Below are positions 1 to 8,291 of a stretch of 45,017 bases of DNA, one piece after another. A program made the position numbers and the translations under genes. Origin of the DNA: a virus. The notes under the pieces are model-generated. The model did not search any database, was not told the DNA's origin, and saw only the letters and a list, made by a program, of their open reading frames with translations. The stretch is taken from positions 1 through 45,017 of IMG/VR virus record IMGVR_UViG_3300042448_002162, one strand, 5' to 3'. Numbering within the stretch: position 1 is the first letter of the stretch; the number at the start of each line of letters is the position of its first letter.

Positions 1-13
1 TACAAACTTAACC

Positions 14-208
14 GTGAGCTCCTCTATTTTCCCCGTCCCACTTCTTCAAACCGCCCGTGAAACCGTCTTGGCCGACTTTACAACTTTAGCCGAGCATAGC
101 GTTAAACGAGCCACCACAGGCCCTGATCGTATTGCTCTCACTGAGTTCAGTGAGCAGCTCATGCAAATCAAAACCTCTTGGGCAGAGAAAGGCTTGATTA
201 GTAAATGA
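14..208 (+). CDS. Small unknown protein, 64 aa
   Basis: GTG-start ORF of 64 residues, with no recognised domain and no membrane segment. It is mainly helical in composition. Its stop overlaps the start of the next gene (ATGA at 205-208), so the two are probably translated together. The window begins 13 bases upstream, so a longer upstream start cannot be excluded. The overlap with an excisionase-like gene suggests an integration or early-control role, which is inference only. Confidence 0.5.
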   Translation: MSSSIFPVPLLQTARETVLADFTTLAEHSVKRATTGPDRIALTEFSEQLMQIKTSWAEKGLISK

Positions 209-429
209 AAATTGAGCCACCGACACAAATCGGGCTCAATACCCGTGAAGCCCGCGAGTATGTTGGCGCACGCGCCCTGCTGGAACACCTCGTCACCGCC
301 GGCCTCAAGCCCATCTACAAAGGCAAGGGCCACCGCCAAGTCATCTATCACCGCGCCGACATCGACACCGCACTCAAAGTGCTCTGTCTAAACGGCGGTC
401 ACGATGAGGAAGCTAAAGCCCAGCATTAA
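205..429 (+). CDS. Excisionase-like HTH DNA-binding protein
   Basis: A 74-residue protein whose middle has the pattern of MerR/excisionase-type helix-turn-helix domains: T-R-E-A-R-E-Y-V-G-A at residues 13-22, then a helix, G-L-K-P, a basic turn and the closing Y-H-R-A-D-I-D. This family binds att or operator DNA. Its 3' end overlaps the convergent integrase gene by 17 nt. An Xis-like partner beside an integrase is the usual arrangement, although Xis and Int usually lie in tandem rather than convergent. A plain regulator is the alternative. Confidence 0.65.
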   Translation: MKIEPPTQIGLNTREAREYVGARALLEHLVTAGLKPIYKGKGHRQVIYHRADIDTALKVLCLNGGHDEEAKAQH

Positions 430-1471
430 CGTGCTCCCTGAGAGGGATGCAGCCCACATAATTCTTGTAAGTCACCTCGATCCCATCGCCTAACCACCTC
501 GCCACCGTCGCTACCGGACACCCGCCCATAACCAACAACGTCGCATAAGTATGTCTCAGCGTATGCCATCCCACCCACCCCAACTCAGCACCACTTACCA
601 AGCGTTCAAACGTATGCCTTGGTATCCAGCGATATTTTTGCTTCTTCCGTCGAACGTCATCACGCACCAAATAAGTTCCACTGAACTTTATGGCGCTCAA
701 ATACCGCCACAGCACATCATTCAGCGGCACACGCCGAGCCTCCCGATCCTTTGGGACAAAAGTGTCCGTGGCACACACCACGATCTCACCGCCACCCTCC
801 CAGAGACGCAGCCACTCCACCCTGGCCTCAAGCATCTCATTGAGCCGCAAGCCAGCGTGGAAGCCCAGCATCAGCATCGTCTTGAGGTCATCTTGATCAC
901 AAGCCGAGATAAGTTTATCGCGCTGCTCCTTGGTCAGGAAACGTTCAGCCCGAGTTTTCCTAACCAAAGGCAATTCAACATTCAGCATTGGATTTCTTGG
1001 CAGTCCACCCTCCTTGACCAACCACGCAAAGAAACCGTGGACTCGCAGCAGGTAGGTTTTCACTGTAGGTTCAGAATGTCCACTCCGGCGCATCTTTTCA
1101 CGCCACGCCTCAATCAAGCGCGGAGTTACCGCAGCAACCATAGTAGTTATACCAACTTCGACCCCAAACAGTTTCAGGACCGATTGATCAGCGTCCAGAG
1201 TCCATCGACTCAACTTCTTAGCTTTACGCTCCCTCATATACCGATCAGTTTCAAAAATCAGAGTGCCGGGCGTATATTGTGGAGCCCGCTGATTACGGAT
1301 CTGCAGAGCCAGATCCACAGCCTCCTCGAACGACGAGGTTTCAAGAGCCCTTCGCGGAGGGCGAACCCCATCCATTTGAGGCAATCGGTAATAGTAACGG
1401 CCACCGATTTTAGACAGACCGCGGACCTTCACAGCTTGACCACTTTTCTTGACCACTTTGTCGGTTTTCAT
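413..1471 (-). CDS. int: Tyrosine recombinase / phage integrase
   Basis: A 352-residue site-specific recombinase. An N-terminal Arm/SAM-like DNA-binding region (about 65-165) precedes the catalytic domain (about 175-345). Visible catalytic positions are Arg209 (HAGLRLNE), the H-x-x-R box His303/Arg306 (WHTLRHTYAT) and a nucleophile Tyr338 (or Tyr335) in TYKNY. The third His/Trp box reads LGDG rather than the common LGH, a deviation of unknown effect. Length is normal for the family. It starts at ATG 1471 on the minus strand, divergent from the replication block, and would catalyse integration and excision between attP and attB. No attachment core could be identified in the window. Confidence 0.93.
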   Translation of the reverse strand: MKTDKVVKKSGQAVKVRGLSKIGGRYYYRLPQMDGVRPPRRALETSSFEEAVDLALQIRNQRAPQYTPGTLIFETDRYMRERKAKKLSRWTLDADQSVLKLFGVEVGITTMVAAVTPRLIEAWREKMRRSGHSEPTVKTYLLRVHGFFAWLVKEGGLPRNPMLNVELPLVRKTRAERFLTKEQRDKLISACDQDDLKTMLMLGFHAGLRLNEMLEARVEWLRLWEGGGEIVVCATDTFVPKDREARRVPLNDVLWRYLSAIKFSGTYLVRDDVRRKKQKYRWIPRHTFERLVSGAELGWVGWHTLRHTYATLLVMGGCPVATVARWLGDGIEVTYKNYVGCIPLREHVNAGL

Positions 1472-1629
1472 GTGGGTAATATGGTCAAAAGGTGGGTTTT
1501 GGGAAGTCCTTTACTTGGGCAAGCGCCCTTTTTAGCACAGAAAAATCTCATATTGGATGAATCGCCAACCTTCCTAAACTCCACATCCTCAGCCTTTCCG
1601 GCGAGACATGACCACAATGCTTGACCACT
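1472..1629. promoter_or_regulatory. Divergent intergenic region, int / replication block
   Basis: This 158-nt gap lies between the minus-strand integrase and the plus-strand early block. It should hold both divergent promoters and perhaps attP, but no convincing -35/-10 pair or repeat is visible. A short GGGC-AAGC-GCCC stem followed by T5 (around 1517-1535) is too weak to call a terminator. TTGACC stands shortly before both divergent starts (12 nt before the int ATG on the minus strand, and just before ATG 1630). Confidence 0.3.
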
Positions 1630-2226
1630 ATGGCCATCGACCCAACCTACATGGATCATGCGCGCCGCTTGGATTCAGCCGCCGCAGCCGAGTATAAAAA
1701 GTGGCTGGAAGGCATGACCCCTGCCGAGCGCGCCAAGCTCATTGAGCTTGGTATCGACGCCCCAGCCCCCGAGTCATCGCACGCCTCCGGCCACTCCCCC
1801 AGCGAGACGCAGGATGCTGCCGAGTCACCCCTCGCCGTCATCGGTTTCGACTACGATGCCCTTGACCGCGATCCCTCCGACCCCGCACCCCGCGCCAGTG
1901 GTCTCGACCCGCTCGTCATCCAGCGCGTCATCGGTCTCCTGCTCATTGAGCAAAACGTCCGCATCTCCGTTGCTGGACTCTGCTTCGCCTTGAATCTGGA
2001 TGCCCTGAACGGCCTTGGCAGCATCCGCGAATATGCCGCGCAGATCGATGTCTCACCCGAGGCCATCAGCAAAAAGAAACGCCAATGGGAAGCCGAGCTT
2101 GGCATCAGCAGCACCACCTTTGGCAAGACCACCAAAGCCAAAGCCGCACTCTCACAGGCCCAGCGCCTCAAGCACTGGCGCAATAAAACATGGACCAGCC
2201 CCACCCCACCCTGCCCACATCCGTAA
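1630..2226 (+). CDS. Unknown early protein with HTH-like segment
   Basis: 198 residues from ATG 1630. A TTG three codons upstream is possible but weaker. The first 80 residues are acidic and Pro/Ser-rich. The rest is helical, with a segment at about 145-165 (VSPEAISKKKRQWEAELGI) of helix-turn-helix style, so DNA binding is plausible. It is the first gene of the + strand replication block. Function is not recognised. A small-terminase-like DNA-binding role was considered, but only the HTH style supports it. Confidence 0.6.
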   Translation: MAIDPTYMDHARRLDSAAAAEYKKWLEGMTPAERAKLIELGIDAPAPESSHASGHSPSETQDAAESPLAVIGFDYDALDRDPSDPAPRASGLDPLVIQRVIGLLLIEQNVRISVAGLCFALNLDALNGLGSIREYAAQIDVSPEAISKKKRQWEAELGISSTTFGKTTKAKAALSQAQRLKHWRNKTWTSPTPPCPHP

Positions 2227-2254
2227 CATTCCGTCACAAGTTACATCCAGTGAC
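2223..2254. promoter_or_regulatory. Phased GTNAC cluster
   Basis: Four GTNAC pentamers, each followed by A: GTAACA 2223, GTCACA 2233, GTTACA 2240 and GTGACA 2250. Offsets are 10, 7 and 10 bp. The cluster begins in the stop codon of the upstream gene and ends 19 nt before ATG 2273. It resembles an operator array, and related arrays lie at 40156-40207 and 41488-41573. Confidence 0.5.
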
Positions 2255-2272
2255 ACCACCCACCCCACCTTT

Positions 2273-3121
2273 ATGTCCGACATCCAGCCCACCATCAATC
2301 CCCGCCTCCTCTTCCTCTTCGATGCCCTCCGCACCAAGCCCGTGCCAGAGGCCGACCTCGACCCCGAGCTTATTGAGCTTGGATTGCAGGCCCGTGTCAT
2401 TCGTCGCATCCTACCTATTGATGAGTCTGGAGTCCCGACTGTCTGGCTCACCGGCACAGGAGTCGAGACCGCCCTCGCCATGCGCTCAGAGGGCCAGTTG
2501 CTCCTGAACCTCGACATCTGCCGCCACGGTTTGCGCCTTCACCGCGACCTCACACAGGAAGAGTGGAGCATCACCCTTTCCCGTCTCCGCATCGTCAAAG
2601 AGACCTACCACACCGCCCTCGCCGACCTCCTCAATTACGGCCGCAGCCAGTTTGGCACCGAGTTCGTGGAGACTCAGATCACCCAGCTTGCCTTCCCGTT
2701 TGAGGACATCACCCATGCAAACAGCATTGGCCTCACCCCGCTCAGCTTGCGCGAAAAGTGGAATCTCACCAGCGAGCACTACTACGTCCTTGGCCTGAAA
2801 TTCGCCACCGACACCGTCTCACAGGAATTGTGGGCACAGCGCGCCCATGAGCATCACCTCTCACCGCTCGCGCTTAAGCGATCCATCGAGAAGGATGTGA
2901 TCATCACCGATCAGGATCTCAAGCAGGGCGTCGGCCAGTCCAGCGGCGTCCTTACCTTGCAGGGGCTTAGCCTTAAATTCCGTCAGTGGAAGACCCAAGT
3001 TGGCGGCACCGATCACATCCTGAATTGGCCGCTTGATCGCCGCATCGCCTTCCTCACCGAGGTCGAAGACCTCATCGACACCGCCATCCGCGTCCGCGAT
3101 TCCCTCCCCGCTTATGAGTGA
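2273..3121 (+). CDS. Unknown replication-block protein, 282 aa
   Basis: Start placed at ATG 2273 (MSDIQPTINPR). The upstream in-frame extension is low-complexity and overlaps the previous gene. The protein is soluble, Leu-rich and largely helical, with no recognised domain and no Walker or zinc motif. It ends in an ATGAGTGA overlap with the DUF4406-like gene, so the genes are co-translated. A replication or DNA-handling role is inferred only from the neighbouring primase. Confidence 0.7.
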   Translation: MSDIQPTINPRLLFLFDALRTKPVPEADLDPELIELGLQARVIRRILPIDESGVPTVWLTGTGVETALAMRSEGQLLLNLDICRHGLRLHRDLTQEEWSITLSRLRIVKETYHTALADLLNYGRSQFGTEFVETQITQLAFPFEDITHANSIGLTPLSLREKWNLTSEHYYVLGLKFATDTVSQELWAQRAHEHHLSPLALKRSIEKDVIITDQDLKQGVGQSSGVLTLQGLSLKFRQWKTQVGGTDHILNWPLDRRIAFLTEVEDLIDTAIRVRDSLPAYE

Positions 3122-3509
3122 TTTTATACCCAAAGGCATGGGTCCAATATTCCCCATCAAGGGATACCCTGATGCCGCCAATCTCAGCCGCACCGTCTAT
3201 CTAGCTGGCCCCATCTCCAGCGATCCAAACTGGCGTCGCACCTTTGCCTTCGCTGAAATGGATGTGCGCCGAATGTTCAATCCCGCCCGCATCCTCTCCC
3301 CCACCACCTTCCCTGATGGCTGGGACTACCAGCACTACATGGAGCATTGCCTCATCATGGTTCGGCGGGCTGATGCCCTCGTCATGCTGCCAAATTGGCA
3401 GAGCAGTCCCGGCGCCTGCGCCGAGCACGCCTACGCCACCAGCCTTGGCATTCATATTTTCAATCTGCCCAGCTTCCCCACCCGCGCCCTCTCAAACATC
3501 GCCCCATGA
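3114..3509 (+). CDS. DUF4406-like (2-deoxyribosyltransferase-fold) protein
   Basis: 131 residues from ATG 3114, chosen because it gives the short overlap with the upstream stop and leaves the domain intact. The domain opens with VYLAGPIS (about 27-34), followed by a helix, MFNPA, a central DGWDYQHYMEHCLIMVRRADALVMLPNW and the closing SPGACAEHAYATSLGI. This is the DUF4406 / nucleoside 2-deoxyribosyltransferase-like pattern, with the G-x-x-x-E signature in the last helix. Phage members are thought to act in nucleotide metabolism, although substrates are mostly unknown. Its start and stop overlap both neighbours. Confidence 0.75.
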   Translation: MSDFIPKGMGPIFPIKGYPDAANLSRTVYLAGPISSDPNWRRTFAFAEMDVRRMFNPARILSPTTFPDGWDYQHYMEHCLIMVRRADALVMLPNWQSSPGACAEHAYATSLGIHIFNLPSFPTRALSNIAP

Positions 3510-4843
3510 GTGATACCGCCCAGCTCATTGCCGAGTTAAAACTCCGCCACCCGCTCCTCACCTGGCTGCAGAAAGACGGCCTCGTCCTACGCCGTCACAG
3601 CACCGGCCGCTGGATGGCCTGCTGCCCCTTCCATGTTGAGAAGACACCCTCCTTCCACGTTTGGGAGTCCGATCACCACTACCACTGCTACGGCTGCGGC
3701 GTCCATGGTGACCTCCTCGACTACCTCACCCACAGCCGAGGTATGAGCAAAGCCGAGACCATCGCCGCCCTGCTGGTCGATTCCCCCGACCTGCGCAGTG
3801 GCGACTTCAAGCCCACACCGAAGGCCGCCCCCGCACCCCAGCTTATCGAGGCGCTCAAACCTCAGCGCCAGCTTGCTTGGCAGACCGCCTGTGAAGCCCT
3901 CGCCACCGATCAGCGCGAGATCCAGCGACTGGCCGACTGGCGCGGGTTCAGCCCAGACACCATCATTGGCGCAGCACAGGCCCGCCTCATGGCCCGCTGG
4001 CAGTATTTTGGCGAGTCCCGTGAAGCCTTCCTAGTTCAGGCCCCCACTCACGCCCTCACCGGGCACGAGACCGGCGGCACCGACCTCGTCCCCATCTCCA
4101 TCCACTGCCGCCTTGCGCCAAATTCACAGGGCAATCCCCACTCAAAGCCCTCATGGCGCTTCGACCCCACCGGCACCCGCGCATGGCCCTTCTTTTGGGG
4201 CAATCCCATCGGTGCCAAATGGATCTTCTTTACCGAAGGCCAATGGGATGCCATGGCCATCGCCGACATCTGCGGCTGGCACTGGCCCACCTCCATGCCG
4301 CCCGGCGTCTGCATCATCGGCCTGCGTGGAGCCCAGTCATGGCGTCTCATGCTTGATCCCACCATCGGCATCCCCATCGATCCCGCCGCCTGCGCCATCG
4401 CCATTGGAGATGCCGACACCGCCGGCACCAAATGGTATGAGGAAGACGGCTTTCTCGACATCCTCAGCCCCCGCCTCTCCCGTCTCGTCACCCTCCTGCC
4501 CACCGCCCCAGGGTGCAAGGATCTCAATGACCTCATCAAAGCAGGCCACCTCACCGGCACCGACTTCCTCGCTCAGATCCGGCCACGGCTCACCACCCCC
4601 ACCCGACCCGACACCCCGCCACTCGCCTTCTTGAAGTGGTGCCGCATCGCCGCCCTCACCAGTGGCACCATCGGCATGACCGCCCGCCTCATCCTCATGG
4701 ACCCCAGCCACCCCAAAGGCAGGCGCAGTCCCGGCTACTGGCGCACCTACTGGCGCACCCTCAATCTGGCCGACCAGATCCACGCCGATCACCTCCACCT
4801 CATGGAGCAGTGGCAGCAGGGATTGCCCCCGCCCACCACCTGA
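3506..4843 (+). CDS. DNA primase, CHC2 zinc finger plus TOPRIM
   Basis: 445 residues from ATG 3506, which overlaps the upstream stop by 4 nt. The N-terminus has a CHC2-type zinc finger (C40-P-F-H43 ... C61-Y-G-C64). A linker follows, then a TOPRIM-like catalytic core with Glu244 in FFTEGQWDA and the D-x-D pair Asp302/Asp304 (IAIGDADTAG), and a closing KDLND at 338-342. The product would make RNA primers for phage replication. It has no helicase domain. That activity is probably supplied by the downstream 6617-7987 gene. The C-terminus is Pro-rich. Confidence 0.88.
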   Translation: MSDTAQLIAELKLRHPLLTWLQKDGLVLRRHSTGRWMACCPFHVEKTPSFHVWESDHHYHCYGCGVHGDLLDYLTHSRGMSKAETIAALLVDSPDLRSGDFKPTPKAAPAPQLIEALKPQRQLAWQTACEALATDQREIQRLADWRGFSPDTIIGAAQARLMARWQYFGESREAFLVQAPTHALTGHETGGTDLVPISIHCRLAPNSQGNPHSKPSWRFDPTGTRAWPFFWGNPIGAKWIFFTEGQWDAMAIADICGWHWPTSMPPGVCIIGLRGAQSWRLMLDPTIGIPIDPAACAIAIGDADTAGTKWYEEDGFLDILSPRLSRLVTLLPTAPGCKDLNDLIKAGHLTGTDFLAQIRPRLTTPTRPDTPPLAFLKWCRIAALTSGTIGMTARLILMDPSHPKGRRSPGYWRTYWRTLNLADQIHADHLHLMEQWQQGLPPPTT

Positions 4844-4893
4844 CCGACCCGCCAGTTGACTGCCCATGATCATCCCTTCCACCAGCCCTCACC

Positions 4894-5424
4894 GTGCCCA
4901 CACCCGCCGCCCTCACCGAGACCCAGCGCCGCCTACCTCCGCGGCTCCGGCGGCAGCCGAACACCCGGCCCCGCCTCCGTGTTCAGATGCCGAATGAAGA
5001 GCGTGACCTTGCCGACACCGCCCACGATCTCGGCACCGCCCTCGCCAGCCTCACCACACCCATCCTCTTCCGCCGTGGCCGCATCATCGTCTATCCCGAC
5101 CTCATCCCTGAGACAGATGGCCTCTACCGCATCGGCCTCATCCCCCTTGATCCCGCCACCGCCCGCACCTTCTTCTCCGATCACATCGAGCTTTGGCGGC
5201 AGAAATTCGGAGCCAATGGCCAGACCCGTGAAATCACCGTCACCCTCAGCAAGAGCGAGGCCGAAGGTCTCCTCACCGCCTCCCAGTTCATCAGCAAACT
5301 GCCCGAGATTACCGGCGTCCACGCCCGCCCCCTTCCCGTCTTAGATCACAGCACCACCGCCATCCGCCTCCTCCCCCTTGGATATGACCCCATCACCCGC
5401 ATCTACACCTACCCATCCACCTGA
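4894..5424 (+). CDS. N-terminal half of a split helicase/primase-type protein
   Basis: 176 residues from GTG 4894. ATG 4987 (MPNEERDLADT) is the alternative start. The conserved-looking part runs from ALASLTTPILFRRGRIIVYPDL to AIRLLPLGYDPITRIYTY. As I recall the family, this resembles the region just before the AAA+ core of phage/plasmid helicase-primase proteins (pattern: ...LLPxGYDxxTGIYT). Here the reading frame stops right after YTYPST, and a protein resembling the rest of that family begins at 6617. It may be a truncated or deliberately split subunit. The family match is a memory-based inference. Confidence 0.6.
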   Translation: MPTPAALTETQRRLPPRLRRQPNTRPRLRVQMPNEERDLADTAHDLGTALASLTTPILFRRGRIIVYPDLIPETDGLYRIGLIPLDPATARTFFSDHIELWRQKFGANGQTREITVTLSKSEAEGLLTASQFISKLPEITGVHARPLPVLDHSTTAIRLLPLGYDPITRIYTYPST

Positions 5425-5638
5425 CGCCACCCGCGCCACCTTGGAGCACAGCATCAGCGTCGAGCTGCGCCGCTGTTATTTGCTGGTCGAGAAATACATC
5501 GCCAAGCCCACCTGCCCCACCAGCACCCACCGCTACCTCCTCCTCACCCAGCTCATTGAATCCACCAAACAAGCCCTACTCACCGATGACCTCGCCGCCC
5601 TCTTCACCGCCTACACCCACCTCCGCGCTGCCAAGTAG
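5384..5638 (+). CDS. Small helical protein, 84 aa
   Basis: ATG 5384 lies inside the end of the preceding gene (41-nt overlap in another frame). After a Pro/Thr-rich start, residues 20-84 form a regular helical pattern (SVELRRCYLLVEKYIAKP ... LLLTQLIESTKQALLTDDLAALFTAYTHLRAA). No known domain. It is the first of the genes lying between the two helicase-like parts. Confidence 0.5.
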   Translation: MTPSPASTPTHPPDATRATLEHSISVELRRCYLLVEKYIAKPTCPTSTHRYLLLTQLIESTKQALLTDDLAALFTAYTHLRAAK

Positions 5639-5788
5639 CCGCACTGCATAGACAGAAGGCTTTGGGTCTAACCAAGAACTAAACGATTGGTTCCGCCCGC
5701 TGATCAAACCTGGGGAAACCATCACAAAATGCTTAATGCGGTTTCGACTGCTCAACGATAAGGCTGTGGCGACGGCGCGCACAAAATC
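5639..5788. other. Non-coding gap inside the split helicase region
   Basis: 150 nt without a credible gene. It is AT-richer than the flanks. It holds a small AACCAA/TTGGTT inverted repeat (5670-5692, 11-nt loop). No promoter or terminator is convincing. Confidence 0.4.
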
Positions 5789-6073
5789 ATGAATGCAGAA
5801 CTGATCAACTTCGAGCCGTTGCCACCAGTCGCTGGTTCTGTGCTGCCGCGCTGCCCAGCCTGCGGGCGCAAACCCAAGCTCTATGTCAGCATGACATGCA
5901 ACCAACCCGACTGGTGGCACGCATCCATTCGATGCCCTCTACCATGTCACGCTGTGAGAGACGCGGGTGATGAACGGAGAGAAATAGCGATCAAAGAGGC
6001 GACGCACGCATGGTCGTCCTATTCACAGAACGATAAAACTGTGCCGACCGAGGGCGGCGAAAAAACACTATGA
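5789..6073 (+). CDS. Lar-like zinc-ribbon protein
   Basis: 94 residues with a treble-clef-style pattern: C-P-A-C-G-R-K-P at about 22-29, then W-W-H-A-S-I-R-C-P-L-P-C at about 42-53, and a final A-I-K-E-A-T-H-A-W-S-S-Y. This layout (CPxCG...C...C...AxxAWN-type ending) is that of the Lar restriction-alleviation-like family found in many phages. The ending has WSSY where WN is usual, so antirestriction activity is only possible. It overlaps the next gene by 4 nt (ATGA). Confidence 0.6.
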   Translation: MNAELINFEPLPPVAGSVLPRCPACGRKPKLYVSMTCNQPDWWHASIRCPLPCHAVRDAGDERREIAIKEATHAWSSYSQNDKTVPTEGGEKTL

Positions 6074-6372
6074 AAACACAATCGACTAACACGCCGACCG
6101 AAGGTTGGCACCAGTGCCTGGTTCTGGCGTTCAAGCGCCTCAAATACATCCGATTCGGTGAACCATATTGGACGCACCGCTACCGCTGGCTCTACCTGCC
6201 GTGGGAATGGTCACGCAAGAAAAGCGCACATGGAGGCTGGTTCTTCCTGACATGGCGGACTCCCATCGAAATGTTCGTCGGAGTCGAAAACCTCGCCCGC
6301 TGGCAAAACAAACGCACGGCACGCCGTCGCCAGAACAGTGTATTAAACGAACCCACTTCGCATAATTCATGA
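6070..6372 (+). CDS. Unknown basic Trp-rich protein, 100 aa
   Basis: 100 residues, very rich in Trp, Tyr and Arg in the middle (WTHRYRWLYLPWEWSRKK, about 34-51) with a basic C-terminus. No known domain. It overlaps its upstream neighbour by ATGA, which supports translation. It lies in the segment separating the two helicase-like parts. Confidence 0.5.
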   Translation: MKTQSTNTPTEGWHQCLVLAFKRLKYIRFGEPYWTHRYRWLYLPWEWSRKKSAHGGWFFLTWRTPIEMFVGVENLARWQNKRTARRRQNSVLNEPTSHNS

Positions 6373-6611
6373 CCGCGGACACCTTCACGAAACCCACCGC
6401 CGGCTATCCACCCACGATGGTTGCCACCGTCTCTGCCTCCACTGCGTCGCAATTCATCAACCGAGCAGGCCGCCCAACTCGACGCGAGCTGGAGTCCCAA
6501 TCCCTGCCCCTCCGGCAAGCCTGTAAACACGCGGGTTGTCCACCTGCCCACTGCCAACAAAACCCACCCTTTTACCAGCCCTTTGCAGGCCGGAAAAGAA
6601 AGCACTCCTAA
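6369..6611 (+). CDS. Doubtful small ORF, 80 aa
   Basis: 80 residues starting in an ATGA overlap with the previous gene and stopping 5 nt before the helicase-like start at 6617. The spacing favours translation. The sequence (Ser/Thr/Pro/Cys-rich, many His and Gln) is not clearly protein-like, and a long open frame on the opposite strand covers the same bases. No function is proposed. Confidence 0.3.
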   Translation: MTADTFTKPTAGYPPTMVATVSASTASQFINRAGRPTRRELESQSLPLRQACKHAGCPPAHCQQNPPFYQPFAGRKRKHS

Positions 6612-6616
6612 CCCTC

Positions 6617-7987
6617 ATGGCCCCCACCGCACCCTACCTTGTCCAGTTATACCGCGAGTTCCCTTTTGCAGAGGGCAGTTTGCGTGACCTCACCACCGCC
6701 GCCAGCAGTTTAGAGGCCATCCCCACCGCTTCATGGCCGCGCAGCTTCCGCGTGCATCTGGCCTGCATGGTCTCCCTCATCATCAATGCCATGCTGCCGA
6801 AAGGCTGCAACAGGCTCGGCTTTGCCTACAACGCCAATGCCCAGCGTTCCGGCAAGTCCCTGCTTGCTCAGTCCGCCATCTGTCCCGTCCATGGCTGGAC
6901 AGCCGGACGCTCCTGGCCCGTCTCTGGCGAAAAGAAATCCACCACCGATGAGAACGAACTCCGCAAGGTGCTCGACACCATCTCCCTTGAAGGTGCCAGC
7001 TACGCCTTTTTCGACAACATCCGCGCTCAGGTGGAGTCACCTAACCTTGAAGCCTTCATGACCCTGCCCGTGTGGAATGGCCGTATCCTTGGTGGCAACC
7101 GTAGCTTCACCGCCGCCACTAATTGCAGCATCATCATCACTGGCAACAACCTCAAGCTCAGCGTGGACATGGTCGAGCGCTTCCTCCAATGCGACCTCTT
7201 TGTGGAGGAAGTCGAAGCCCAGTCCCGTGTGGTCGAAAACACCATCGAACAGGCATGGATCATGGCCCATCGTGAGGAAATCTTCGCCGCTGCCTACGGG
7301 CTCGTCACCCACTGGGATAACCAAGGCCGTCCCAACTCACCCGGTCGTGTTCGGCGTGGTTTTGAAACGTATTCCCACATGGTCGGCGGCATCATTCACG
7401 CCGCTGGATTTGGCGACCTCTTTGAGTCCCGCCAAGCCGACTCCAACAGTGGTAACAGTGTCGATTCCGACATGCGCAAGCTCGTCAATCTCATGACCGA
7501 AAAGATGCACACCACCCTGCTTGCTCAGGGTTCTCCCACCCATCCCTTCACCTTTGATGACCTCGTTCAGCTCAGCTTTCAGAATGGTCTCTTCACCTAT
7601 TACCTTGAGGGCAGGGAAGAAGCGTCTGCCGCCACCGGACTCATTCGCATCCACCTCAGTCAGAGTGCCAATGCCCGCTTTGGTGCCTGCCTGAAAAACT
7701 ACGCACCCGAGCGCCGCGGCAGAACGTGGGGCATGCCGCACGGTGGCATCTTCCGCTTCCGCTGTGAAGGTGAAGGCCGCGCCCGCAAATACATTGCCAC
7801 CTTGGAGCTGACACCTCGCGCCCGCATCCACCAGCTCATGCTGGCAGAGAACATCGGCCTTGCCAGTCTTTCCAGTGTGCTTGAATCACAGGGTTTCCCC
7901 GCCTTGGACGCCATCGATCCCAGCGATCAGCTCCAGATCATTCAGACCTGGCCCATCTTGTTGCGTCAGATCCGGGCCCTGAACTAG
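6617..7987 (+). CDS. AAA+-like helicase core protein
   Basis: 456 residues from ATG 6617, the first start giving a family-like N-terminus (YLVQLYREFPFAEGSLRD). The P-loop-like stretch N74-AQRSGKS81 keeps G-K-S but lacks the first Gly of a classical Walker A. A Walker B-like strand YAFFDN (129-134, Asp133), a sensor-type SIIITGNN (171-178) and an arginine in VERF (Arg188) follow in the expected order. This resembles the ATPase half of phage/plasmid helicase-primase proteins. With the CHC2/TOPRIM primase upstream it would unwind DNA at the fork. Its last 102 nt are overlapped by a convergent minus-strand gene. Confidence 0.75.
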   Translation: MAPTAPYLVQLYREFPFAEGSLRDLTTAASSLEAIPTASWPRSFRVHLACMVSLIINAMLPKGCNRLGFAYNANAQRSGKSLLAQSAICPVHGWTAGRSWPVSGEKKSTTDENELRKVLDTISLEGASYAFFDNIRAQVESPNLEAFMTLPVWNGRILGGNRSFTAATNCSIIITGNNLKLSVDMVERFLQCDLFVEEVEAQSRVVENTIEQAWIMAHREEIFAAAYGLVTHWDNQGRPNSPGRVRRGFETYSHMVGGIIHAAGFGDLFESRQADSNSGNSVDSDMRKLVNLMTEKMHTTLLAQGSPTHPFTFDDLVQLSFQNGLFTYYLEGREEASAATGLIRIHLSQSANARFGACLKNYAPERRGRTWGMPHGGIFRFRCEGEGRARKYIATLELTPRARIHQLMLAENIGLASLSSVLESQGFPALDAIDPSDQLQIIQTWPILLRQIRALN

Positions 7988-8287
7988 CCACTTGCCCACC
8001 GGGCAGCGCTCCGTCGTCAGCAGCATCTTCATCCGGCTGCAGCCACACTGCGCATGTCCGCAGCCACCCGTGCCACCATACGCATCCACGCGCCACCACT
8101 CGCAGTCTTGGCAGATCGCCAGCCTGCGCTGGGTTTCCATCGGCGGCACCAGCACCGGCCTTTGCAGCAGCACCTGACTCACCACCCTGCCCACCGCCTG
8201 CACCGCATGCACACCCCGCCTGCCCATGCTTGGCATGTCAGGCACCACCAGCTTGCGCTTGCTCGCATACATTTCCTCCGGCGTCAT
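7886..8287 (-). CDS. Cys-rich zinc-binding late protein
   Basis: 133 residues, last gene of the minus-strand late block. Six Cys occur in a compact region: C59-Q-D-C62-E-W-W, C76-G-H, C81-G-C83, and C95-P-V-G-K-W. This is a small zinc-ribbon/knuckle arrangement common among uncharacterised phage tail-end proteins. The cysteine module ends at Trp100, one base beyond the helicase stop. The remaining 33 codons run on across the 3' end of the convergent helicase gene, as if read-through sequence had been captured where two modules were joined. Confidence 0.65.
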   Translation of the reverse strand: MTPEEMYASKRKLVVPDMPSMGRRGVHAVQAVGRVVSQVLLQRPVLVPPMETQRRLAICQDCEWWRVDAYGGTGGCGHAQCGCSRMKMLLTTERCPVGKWLVQGPDLTQQDGPGLNDLELIAGIDGVQGGETL

Positions 8288-8291
8288 ACCA

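Noticed and set aside
551-1624. Long + strand open frame opposite the integrase
   Set aside because: It is antisense to a clear tyrosine recombinase, and its Ser/His/Leu-rich product has no protein-like pattern.
5666-6370. Integron attC-like site in the split helicase region
   Set aside because: A RYYYAAC match at 5666 has no GTTRRRY partner in the stretch up to 6370, and the folding is weak.
6192-6605. Minus-strand open frame across the small genes in the split helicase
   Set aside because: It has no known motif. Its plausibility is no better than that of the + strand genes, which have ATGA couplings.
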